From positions 1 through 5,522 of the forward strand of contig JAEURM010000152.1 of NCBI GenBank assembly GCA_016789245.1: DNA of 5,522 nt, in the 5' to 3' direction. The position numbers and the translations under genes are program-made. Positions 1-5,111 of the stretch are shown in pieces (the stretch's first letter is position 1; the number at the start of each line of letters is the position of its first letter). Origin of the DNA: Anaerolineales bacterium. Its GTDB lineage: Bacteria; Chloroflexota; Anaerolineae; Anaerolineales; UBA6663. The notes under the pieces were generated by a model, which was not told the origin of the DNA, searched no databases, and was given only the letters and a program-made list of their open reading frames with translations.

Positions 1-825
1 TGGGACTACGGCCACAAACCTTTAAAGTGGGTTATCAATCAACCACAGTGTGACGCTGGAACAGCATCTCTCATCTATTGGCGTTCGGCACCGACTTGGT
101 TTTGTCAATTTAACAACCGAAACGAAGTTAAAGATTCAGGGGGTGATTTAAAGCTATTTGATCTAATCCAAGAAATCGAAGAGAAATTCAAGAAGAAGTT
201 TTACAAATCCCAAATAATTCGTTTCGATCCTGAAAATGACGAGGGAACAAACTGGACACAGCAATATGCTGACAAAGACAAAAAACGCGCAATACCCAGC
301 ATTATGATGCACCCCACCAAAGGCCAGGCAATGGCACGTGAAAGCCTAGTGGATTTCAGCCACCGTGATTTAACAGTTGATGAGTTAGCTAAAGTCGAAC
401 AATGGGTAGTCAAAGGCTTTAGTGTATTACACGAAAAGAAACTGAAGGCAAAGTCCACATCGAAGCCTAGGTCTATTGTCATTGCTACAAAAAAGTACGT
501 TGATATTAGGCGCATAGAGACTCAAGGTAAAAACAAGATAAATGATCAAGCGCAATATGTAGGATGGGTTTTCGCTGAGCAAGTGCGTAGAGCTTATGGT
601 TGGAAATGGCAAGTCGCCATGTGGGATGAAAATAGCGAAATCAACTTGTTCTCACCTGAAAACACCTATCGCATCAGTCCACGCCACATGATATGGTTTC
701 TCGTTGGCAGATCTTGGCCCAATAACCTCCTAAAGTTTTTTAACACCATCGGCACAGCTAAGCGTACGCAAGATTTTAGTGAATTCTACGTTGACTCAAT
801 GATTCATCGAATTCATTACATGTAA
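1..825 (+). CDS. Hypothetical protein, 5'-truncated; DUF4274-like segment and possible DUF3806-like C-terminus
   Basis: The frame is open from base 1 to the TAA at 823-825, giving 274 visible residues. The start lies outside the window; the Met at 304 sits inside a continuous frame and is not a convincing start. Visible residues 1-27 contain a pattern of aromatic residues, then INQPQCDAGTA and IYW, which resembles DUF4274 from memory. The middle (about 50-120) is charged and lysine-rich. Residues about 181-250 (NDQAQYVGWVFAEQVRRAYG, then a W-x-V segment and a late ISP) resemble DUF3806-type domains; this is less certain. No signal peptide or membrane segment is visible in this part. The gene is AT-richer than its neighbours (25 G/C of 60 at 421-480, against 38 of 60 at 2221-2280) and uses many AAA, AAT and ATT codons, so recent transfer is possible. 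No function is known or proposed. It is separated from the thi operon by that operon's own promoter. Confidence 0.75.
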   Translation, partial: WDYGHKPLKWVINQPQCDAGTASLIYWRSAPTWFCQFNNRNEVKDSGGDLKLFDLIQEIEEKFKKKFYKSQIIRFDPENDEGTNWTQQYADKDKKRAIPSIMMHPTKGQAMARESLVDFSHRDLTVDELAKVEQWVVKGFSVLHEKKLKAKSTSKPRSIVIATKKYVDIRRIETQGKNKINDQAQYVGWVFAEQVRRAYGWKWQVAMWDENSEINLFSPENTYRISPRHMIWFLVGRSWPNNLLKFFNTIGTAKRTQDFSEFYVDSMIHRIHYM

Positions 826-837
826 TACAAATCTCAA

Positions 838-867
838 TTGACAAATCCACCCTTATCACGATAACAT
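838..867 (+). promoter_or_regulatory. Sigma70-type promoter of the thi operon
   Basis: A perfect -35 hexamer TTGACA (838-843) is followed after 18 nt by TAACAT (862-867), which matches the TATAAT consensus at 4 of 6 positions. A GATAAC at 860-865 is an alternative -10 with a 16-nt spacer. Transcription would start near A874, about 10 nt before the riboswitch aptamer. That is the expected geometry for a leader in which the whole aptamer is transcribed. The assignment is inferred from sequence and position. Confidence 0.6.
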
Positions 868-880
868 TTCCTCATAACAA

Positions 881-986
881 CTAAACACGGGAGCTGGGTG
901 AAACCCGGCTGAGAGTGTGTTTGGCCCTAGGCCTACAACACAGACCGAAAGAACCTGACGGATAATGCCGGCGGAGGGATACACAG
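881..986 (+). promoter_or_regulatory. TPP riboswitch (THI element)
   Basis: The conserved core is plain. Helix P3 is CTGGGT (894-899) with ACCCGG (903-908), closed by a GAA loop. It is followed directly by the pyrimidine-sensing CTGAGA (909-914). GAACCTGA (951-958), TAATGCC (963-969) and GCGGAGGGA (971-979) form the pyrophosphate-sensing arm. P2 pairs CGG (888-890) with CCG (945-947), P4 pairs CCT (954-956) with AGG (975-977), and P5 pairs CGG (959-961) with CCG (968-970). An optional extra stem lies at 915-941 around GGCC-CTA-GGCC. P1 is poorly formed in this sequence, and the J4/5-P5 part is about 2 nt shorter than I recall for E. coli thiM. In the known family, TPP binding represses thiamine synthesis or uptake genes. 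The downstream genes fit: a TPP-making kinase and a precursor importer. The outer boundaries are approximate. Confidence 0.95.
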
Positions 987-1012
987 CGTAAACGCTCGAA
1001 CGAACACCCTCT
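973..1012 (+). promoter_or_regulatory. Candidate antiterminator joining the riboswitch to its terminator
   Basis: GAGGG at 974-978 forms the 3' side of aptamer helix P4. It can instead pair with CCCTC at 1007-1011, the 5' arm of the terminator, with G973-T1012 as a possible extra wobble pair. The same GAGGG is repeated at 1016-1020 in the terminator's 3' arm, so the two copies compete for CCCTC. A small hairpin AGCG-TAAA-CGCT (985-996) lies inside the loop. The inferred mechanism is that TPP holds 974-978 in the aptamer, freeing CCCTC to form the terminator. Without TPP the antiterminator forms. The pairing is short (5-6 bp), so this remains a model. Confidence 0.45.
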
Positions 1013-1030
1013 CCGGAGGGTGTTTTTGTT
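1004..1030 (+). terminator. Intrinsic terminator, expression platform of the TPP riboswitch
   Basis: A perfect 8-bp stem ACACCCTC (1004-1011) / GAGGGTGT (1016-1023) closes on the loop TCCG (1012-1015). This gives an exceptionally stable C(UNCG)G tetraloop. The T-tract TTTTTGTTTT follows from 1023. The terminator lies between the aptamer and thiN, with no open frame that would make it the end of a gene. It therefore fits attenuation: riboswitch control by premature termination rather than by hiding the start codon. Confidence 0.93.
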
Positions 1031-1040
1031 TTCTGCGGAA

Positions 1041-1104
1041 TCTCTCGCAAAGAACGCCAGAACCACCGAGAAAACTTTGTGAGCTTCGCGTTCTCTGCGA
1101 GAGA
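1041..1104 (+). repeat. 17-bp inverted repeat in the thiN leader, covering the likely Shine-Dalgarno
   Basis: The left arm at 1041-1057 and the right arm at 1088-1104 are complementary at 16 of 17 positions (only A1050/C1095 mismatched), with a 30-nt loop. The right arm also contains a local 6-bp hairpin, TTCTCT (1091-1096) / AGAGAA (1100-1105), with loop GCG. The purine run GAGAGA inside this arm is the only plausible ribosome binding site for the ATG at 1112, so either structure would cover it. The wording of the repeat resembles short dispersed repeats seen in some environmental genomes, including Chloroflexota. That resemblance is from memory and not shown by this window. Confidence 0.75.
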
Positions 1105-1111
1105 AAATTGC

Positions 1112-1756
1112 ATGAAAAGAGTCATCATCTTCGCCAACGGCGAATTGCCAGAACCGGAACGCGTACGCGCCTTTATTCAGCCGGATGATTTCATCATTGC
1201 GGCGGATGGCGGGGCGCGGCACTGCTGGGCACTCAAGCTCACGCCGCAACTGGCCGTGGGTGACTTTGATTCTCTCACTGCCGCTGAGTTGGCCAAATTG
1301 GAGCAAGCGGGCATCACGCTCAAGCGCTTCCCGCGTGATAAAGATGAAACGGATTTGGAACTGGCCTTGCTGGAAGCCGCGCGGCTGGGCGCGGAAAAAA
1401 TCTGTGTGTTGGGCGCGCTGGGCGGCCGCTTAGATATGACGCTGGCCAATCTGCAATTGCTCACCCATCCGGCGTTGGCGCACATTTCTCTGGAAGTGCG
1501 GGCGGGCGGGCAAACGGCTTGGCTTCTGCGCCCACCGGGCGGCCCCGTGCGCGGCCAAGTGGGCGATACGGTGAGTTTACTGCCGTTGGGCGGCGCGGCG
1601 GACGGCATCACCACACGCGGCCTGCGCTACCCGCTGAACGGCGAAACGCTCACCGTTGGCCCGGCGCGCGGCGTAAGCAATGCACTCACTCAGCCGGAAG
1701 CCTACGTGGGGTTGCAAGCTGGCCTGTTACTCATCATTCACACCGAGAATACTTAA
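1112..1756 (+). CDS. thiN: Thiamine pyrophosphokinase
   Basis: This cytoplasmic enzyme transfers pyrophosphate from ATP to thiamine, giving TPP and AMP (EC 2.7.6.2). The 214-residue product has the usual length and two-domain form. The N-terminal catalytic domain shows AADGGARHC (30-38), VGDFDSL (49-55) and KDETDLELAL (77-86), carrying the acidic residues that bind Mg-ATP. It also has GGRLDMTLAN (104-113), where the more usual histidine after the Asp is methionine. The C-terminal thiamine-binding domain (about 130-212) contains GDTVSLLPLGG, the stretch TTRGLRYPL and the final GVSNAL. ATG 1112 is chosen because MKRVIIFANGE is a natural start of the fold; the in-frame GTG at 1079 would add residues encoded by the inverted repeat. 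It is the first gene behind the TPP riboswitch, and the permease gene starts 16 nt after its stop. Its product is the riboswitch ligand, so the locus closes a feedback loop. Confidence 0.93.
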   Translation: MKRVIIFANGELPEPERVRAFIQPDDFIIAADGGARHCWALKLTPQLAVGDFDSLTAAELAKLEQAGITLKRFPRDKDETDLELALLEAARLGAEKICVLGALGGRLDMTLANLQLLTHPALAHISLEVRAGGQTAWLLRPPGGPVRGQVGDTVSLLPLGGAADGITTRGLRYPLNGETLTVGPARGVSNALTQPEAYVGLQAGLLLIIHTENT

Positions 1757-1772
1757 CCGCGAAGAATTAACC

Positions 1773-2573
1773 ATGGCCTTACAAAAACACTGGCTAAGAG
1801 AAACTTTCCCGCCGCTTTTGCTGATGGTGGCCGCCCTGCTGGCGTGGCAAGTGGGCGCGGCGCGCAGTGGCTTACCCGCGTTTGTTTTACCCTCGCCCAC
1901 GCAAGTTTTACAAGCCGCGTGGGAAACGCGCGCCACGTTGCTAAGCGCCGTGAGCGCCACATTGCTAGAAACGGCGCTGGGCTTAGTGCTAGCCGTTCTG
2001 CTAGGCGTGGCCCTCGCCGCTCTCATGGATTTTTCCAGCTTCATGCGGCGCGCGCTGTATCCGCTCTTGGTGGCTTCACAAACCGTGCCCATCCTCGCCA
2101 TTGCGCCCCTATTAATTATTTGGTTTGGCTACGGCTTACTGCCCAAAGTGTTGGTAGTGGTGCTGGTGTGCTTTTTTCCGCTCGCCATCAACACCGCAGA
2201 TGGGCTGGCCTCCGCTGACCCGGATTACGTGGCGCTCTTGCGGGCCATGGGCGCAACACGCCAACAAATTTGGCGCGTGGTGCGTTTGCCCGCCGCCCTG
2301 CCCGCTTTCTTTTCTGGCTTGCGGGTAGCGGCCACGTACAGCGTGGTGGGCGCCACCATTGGGGAATGGGTGGGCGGCTCACAAGGCTTGGGCTTGTATT
2401 TGCTTCGCTCTAAAAACGCGCTGGCCACAGACCAAGTATTTGCGGCGATTGCGCTGACGGCCATTGTGAGCATTGGCCTGTATGGGCTGGCGCTCTGGGC
2501 CGAGCGGCTAGCTCTGCCGTGGTATTTCTCCGCACAACGGCGGCAACAATGGGATGAGAGTGGAATTTATTGA
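1773..2573 (+). CDS. thiX: ABC importer permease, ThiX-like (thiamine precursor uptake)
   Basis: The 266-residue product is an integral inner-membrane protein of the binding-protein-dependent permease superfamily (SsuC/TauC/ThiX type). Hydrophobic segments fall at about 12-30, 60-85, 95-117, 122-140, 180-200 and 230-252, giving the expected six helices. The family-typical LPSPTQV lies at 39-45 after the first helix. The EAA coupling loop, which contacts the ATPase, is at about 154-185 (LLRAMGATRQQIWRVVRLP, then a G ten residues later). Start ATG 1773 follows a weak GAAGAA (1761-1766). An in-frame ATG at 1680 would lie inside thiN and was rejected. The permease family is clear. The substrate is inferred from the TPP riboswitch, thiN and the thiY-like neighbour, because permease sequence alone does not separate thiamine precursors from sulfonates or riboflavin. 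Confidence 0.88.
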   Translation: MALQKHWLRETFPPLLLMVAALLAWQVGAARSGLPAFVLPSPTQVLQAAWETRATLLSAVSATLLETALGLVLAVLLGVALAALMDFSSFMRRALYPLLVASQTVPILAIAPLLIIWFGYGLLPKVLVVVLVCFFPLAINTADGLASADPDYVALLRAMGATRQQIWRVVRLPAALPAFFSGLRVAATYSVVGATIGEWVGGSQGLGLYLLRSKNALATDQVFAAIALTAIVSIGLYGLALWAERLALPWYFSAQRRQQWDESGIY

Positions 2574-2582
2574 GTGTGTAGT

Positions 2583-2614
2583 TTAGAGAATTAGAGAATT
2601 AGAGAATTGGAGGA
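2583..2614 (+). repeat. Tandem 8-bp repeats carrying the thiY ribosome binding site
   Basis: Three perfect copies of TTAGAGAA lie head to tail at 2583-2590, 2591-2598 and 2599-2606. A fourth copy, TTGGAGGA (2607-2614), differs by two A-to-G changes. Those changes create GGAGG (2609-2613), a strong Shine-Dalgarno 6 nt before the ATG at 2620. The array fills most of the 46-nt gap between the permease and thiY genes. Copy number could change by slippage without touching either reading frame. Confidence 0.85.
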
Positions 2615-2619
2615 TTGAA

Positions 2620-3651
2620 ATGAAAATGACTTACCAAAAGGAAATGATGGGAACTGTTTCCTTTTCTTTCCCTCGTTTCCCAATTTTTGCGCTTGGCCTT
2701 TCCATGTTCCTGTTTTTAGCCGCCTGTGTACCAGCTACACTGCCCACCACCACCACCAAAGTTACGCTGATGCTGGATTGGGTTCCTAACACCAACCACA
2801 CCGGCTTGTTTGTAGCGCGGGATAAAGGCTACTTTGCCGCGGAAGGCTTGGAAGTGGAAATCATCCAGCCCGGTGAAGTTTTTGCGGAGCAAGCGGTGGC
2901 TAGCGGCGTGGCTGATTTTGGGGTGAGTTTTCAAGAGCAAGTGACGCTGGCCCGCGCCGATAATGTGCCGTTAGTTTCCATTGCCGCCATTATCCAAAAC
3001 AACACCTCCGGTTTTGCCTCCCGCGCCACGCTGAACGTGCAATCAGCCGCGCAGTACGCCGGTTTGAAGTACGGTTCTTTTGGTAGCCCGTTTGAAGCGC
3101 CCACACTCAAAGCGTTGATGAAGTGCGCGGGCGGTGATTTTTCTCAACTGCAAATTGTGGAGACCGGCTTTAGTGACCCGCTGGCCTTGTTGAGTACCGA
3201 GCAGATTGATATGGCGTGGATTTTCTACGGCTGGCAAGGCGTGCAAGCGGAGCAACAGGGCATCCCACTCAATTACCAAATGCTGGCAGACCATACCGAT
3301 TGCATTCCCGATTATTACACGCCCGTCATCATTGCCAGCGAAAAAACCATCGCCGAGCGGCCAGCCGTGGTACGGGCTTTTATGAAAGCCGTCTCACGCG
3401 GCTACGTATTTGCCATTGAAAATCCAACCGAAGCGGGCGATGTGTTGCTCAAGGCCGCGCCCGAGTTGGATGCCACGTTGGTGCAGGCTAGCCAAGCGTG
3501 GCTCTCACCGCGTTATCAGGCCGAAGCGGCGCGTTGGGGCGAGCAAAAACAGAGCGTGTGGGAAACATATGCCGCGTGGATGCAAACGCAGGGCATCATC
3601 ACGCAACCGTTGAATGCGGGCCAAACGTTCACCAATGAGTTTCTTCCGTAA
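2620..3651 (+). CDS. thiY: Substrate-binding lipoprotein, ThiY/NMT1 (THI5-like) family
   Basis: This is the extracytoplasmic binding protein of the importer, 343 residues. The N-terminus has a basic region, a hydrophobic stretch (about 20-35) and the lipobox LAAC with Cys36, so it should be lipid-anchored after signal peptidase II cleavage. A short Thr-rich linker follows. The mature domain starts with the NMT1/THI5 hallmark LMLDWVPNTNHTG (50-62), then a GYF and EGLEV (70-79), later WIFYGWQ (200-206) and DYYTPV (231-236). These fit the ThiY branch that binds pyrimidine moieties such as formylaminopyrimidine or HMP. The CCCFC motif of the yeast HMP synthase THI5 is absent, as expected for a transporter component. 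ATG 2620 is preferred because of GGAGG 6 nt upstream. ATG 2644/2647, with AAGGA just before it, is an alternative that keeps the signal peptide. The related riboflavin-binding RibY group is the main alternative identity. Confidence 0.85.
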   Translation: MKMTYQKEMMGTVSFSFPRFPIFALGLSMFLFLAACVPATLPTTTTKVTLMLDWVPNTNHTGLFVARDKGYFAAEGLEVEIIQPGEVFAEQAVASGVADFGVSFQEQVTLARADNVPLVSIAAIIQNNTSGFASRATLNVQSAAQYAGLKYGSFGSPFEAPTLKALMKCAGGDFSQLQIVETGFSDPLALLSTEQIDMAWIFYGWQGVQAEQQGIPLNYQMLADHTDCIPDYYTPVIIASEKTIAERPAVVRAFMKAVSRGYVFAIENPTEAGDVLLKAAPELDATLVQASQAWLSPRYQAEAARWGEQKQSVWETYAAWMQTQGIITQPLNAGQTFTNEFLP

Positions 3652-4415
3652 TGCCAGCTTTCAAGATTGAACTCCGGCACGTGAGCAAAGCCTTTCATGA
3701 GGAAGGGCTAACTTTGCGCGTGTTGGAAGATATTTCCTTTGGCGTGCCAGCGGGTGAATTTGTAACTCTGCTGGGGCCATCCGGCAGTGGCAAGAGCACA
3801 CTGTTTAATTTGCTGGTGGGTTTGCTAGAGCCGGATGCGGGCGAGATTGTGCTGGAGGGCAACGCCGCTGGGCCGCGCTTGGGCCGTGTGGGCTACATGC
3901 CGCAAAGAGATTTACTTCTACCGTGGCGCACCGTGCTGGATAACGTCATCCTGCCGCTGGAATTGCGCGGTATGCCGCAGGCTGAAGCGCGTGAGCAGGC
4001 ACACGCCCTTTTGCCGCGCTTTGGCCTGAGTGAATTTGCAACGGCGTACCCAGCCGCGCTCTCCGGCGGTTTGCGGCAAAGGGCCGCCCTACTCCGCACC
4101 CTTCTTTCTGAACGCGATGTGCTTTTGTTAGATGAGCCGTTCGGCGCGTTAGATGCGCTGACGCGGCGCGAACTACAAGATTGGTTATTAGAGCTGTGGG
4201 CGGAATTCAAGCCAACGGTGCTGTTCATCACCCATGATGTAGAAGAAGCGCTGTATTTGGCAGACCGGGTAATTGTGTTAAGCGCGCGGCCGGGGCGCGT
4301 GGCCGCCACACATATGGTGCAGTTGCCGCGCCCCCGCCAACGCGGCATGATTACGTGGCCGGAGTTTGGTCAACAAGAAGCTGAGCTATTGCGGGCGTTG
4401 GGCGTAACGGTGTAG
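3651..4415 (+). CDS. thiZ: ABC importer ATP-binding protein, ThiZ-like
   Basis: The 254-residue cytoplasmic ATPase powers the importer. All nucleotide-binding motifs are intact: Walker A GPSGSGKST (42-50), Q-loop YMPQRD with Gln85, signature LSGGLRQR (137-144; Leu where Met or Gln is common), Walker B LLLDEP (158-163) followed by the D-loop FGALDALTR, and the switch histidine His195 in ITHDVEEA. Length and the late VIVLSARPGR segment fit the SsuB/TauB/ThiZ nitrate-sulfonate-thiamine group. Its ATG shares the last A of the thiY stop codon (TAATG), so translation is probably coupled, keeping ATPase and binding protein in step. Family assignment is certain; thiamine-precursor specificity is inferred from the operon. 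No clear intrinsic terminator follows. Confidence 0.92.
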   Translation: MPAFKIELRHVSKAFHEEGLTLRVLEDISFGVPAGEFVTLLGPSGSGKSTLFNLLVGLLEPDAGEIVLEGNAAGPRLGRVGYMPQRDLLLPWRTVLDNVILPLELRGMPQAEAREQAHALLPRFGLSEFATAYPAALSGGLRQRAALLRTLLSERDVLLLDEPFGALDALTRRELQDWLLELWAEFKPTVLFITHDVEEALYLADRVIVLSARPGRVAATHMVQLPRPRQRGMITWPEFGQQEAELLRALGVTV

Positions 4416-4424
4416 CCTTACAGG

Positions 4425-5081
4425 TTACAAAAACGTGGCAATTTCTTCTAACGGCTTTTTGCGGATATCCGGCACTTGGGCATCCACCGCCGGATAACCC
4501 ACCACTAACACTAAAATGGGCCGTTCGTTATTAGGGCGGCCACATATCTCATTAAGAAAACCCAACGGGCTGGGCGTATGCGTGAGTGAGGCCAAGCCAG
4601 CGTGGTGCACTGCCGTAACCAACATGCCTATCGCAATCCCAACGGACTCCGTCGCGTAATAATTCTTCACTTTGCGGCCATCCGGGAGTAAGCTGTAACT
4701 TTGCGCAAAGCACACAATCAGATACGGTGCCGTTTCGAGAAATGGCTTGTGCTCATCGGTGCCGAGTGGCGCTAATGCGTCCAGCCACTCTTGCGGCGCG
4801 CGGCCACCATAAAACTCGCGCTCTTCCGCTTCCGCCGCTTCACGGATGGCACGCTTACGCTCCAGTTCACTCACCACCACAAAGTGCCACGGTTGCAAAT
4901 TCGCGCCGTTGGGCGCTGTGCCGGCTGTGCGCAAACATTCTTCAATAATCGCCGGCGGCACAGCCCGTGGAGAAAAGTGCCGCACCGTGCGCCGCCTTTG
5001 CATCTCCGCCCTAAAGTCAGCGGCGCGCCGGAACATTTCGTCCGGCGGATATTCATGAAATTGCAACGGGATAAAGGCCAT
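4425..5081 (-). CDS. Nitroreductase-superfamily FMN flavoprotein, iodotyrosine-deiodinase-like
   Basis: The product is 218 residues, the usual length for a dimeric FMN nitroreductase. RRRTVRHFS (29-37) is the N-terminal arginine-rich FMN phosphate-binding motif. [16 protein letters not shown] (55-70), ESVGIAIG (145-152), LTHTPSP (166-172) and GRPNNERP (181-188) continue the fold, and VGYPA (194-198) with [12 protein letters not shown] (203-214) closes it. Glu87, Tyr91 and Lys112 match the Glu-x3-Tyr and 21-residue Tyr-to-Lys spacing of the substrate lid I recall for human iodotyrosine deiodinase (Glu157, Tyr161, Lys182). This subfamily performs reductive dehalogenation of halotyrosines, but bacterial members may have other substrates. 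Start at 5081 is supported by AGGAG (5091-5087) with a 5-nt spacer. The gene converges on thiZ with a 9-nt gap, so it is not part of the thi operon. Superfamily is sure; the exact substrate is unknown. Confidence 0.9.
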   Translation of the reverse strand: MAFIPLQFHEYPPDEMFRRAADFRAEMQRRRTVRHFSPRAVPPAIIEECLRTAGTAPNGANLQPWHFVVVSELERKRAIREAAEAEEREFYGGRAPQEWLDALAPLGTDEHKPFLETAPYLIVCFAQSYSLLPDGRKVKNYYATESVGIAIGMLVTAVHHAGLASLTHTPSPLGFLNEICGRPNNERPILVLVVGYPAVDAQVPDIRKKPLEEIATFL

Positions 5082-5086
5082 GCGCG

Positions 5087-5091
5087 CTCCT
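5087..5091 (-). promoter_or_regulatory. Shine-Dalgarno of the nitroreductase gene
   Basis: Read on the - strand, AGGAG lies 5 nt before the ATG at 5081 and fixes that start. It occupies part of the roughly 30-nt gap between the divergent start codons, leaving little room for promoters outside the coding sequences. Confidence 0.75.
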
Positions 5092-5111
5092 GTGTTATGC
5101 TCGGCGAGATG

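Noticed and set aside
815..826. Perfect 12-bp palindrome ATTACATGTAAT across the stop codon of the first gene
   Set aside because: It has no loop or T-tract, so it is not an intrinsic terminator. There is only one copy, and AT-rich palindromes of this length can arise by chance; no operator family is recognised.
1079..1111. In-frame GTG upstream start for thiN, adding 11 residues
   Set aside because: The added residues are encoded by the inverted-repeat arm and look non-conserved. The internal ATG gives the normal N-terminus of thiamine pyrophosphokinases.
881..1306. Long open frames on the - strand across the riboswitch and thiN (and similar antisense frames over the other GC-rich genes)
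   Set aside because: They run through the riboswitch and terminator or mirror the codon bias of the real gene opposite. They show no recognisable domain.
1680..1772. In-frame ATG at 1680 as the permease start
   Set aside because: It lies well inside thiN, and the added 31 residues look like an out-of-frame translation of thiN. ATG 1773 starts just before the first membrane helix.
4404..4428. Two-step hairpin GTAAC / TGTA-GCCT-TACA / GTTAC across the convergent stop codons of thiZ and the nitroreductase gene
   Set aside because: The stems are only 5 and 4 bp with an asymmetric internal loop, and neither strand has a T-tract on the 3' side. It may be a weak transcription barrier but cannot be called a terminator.
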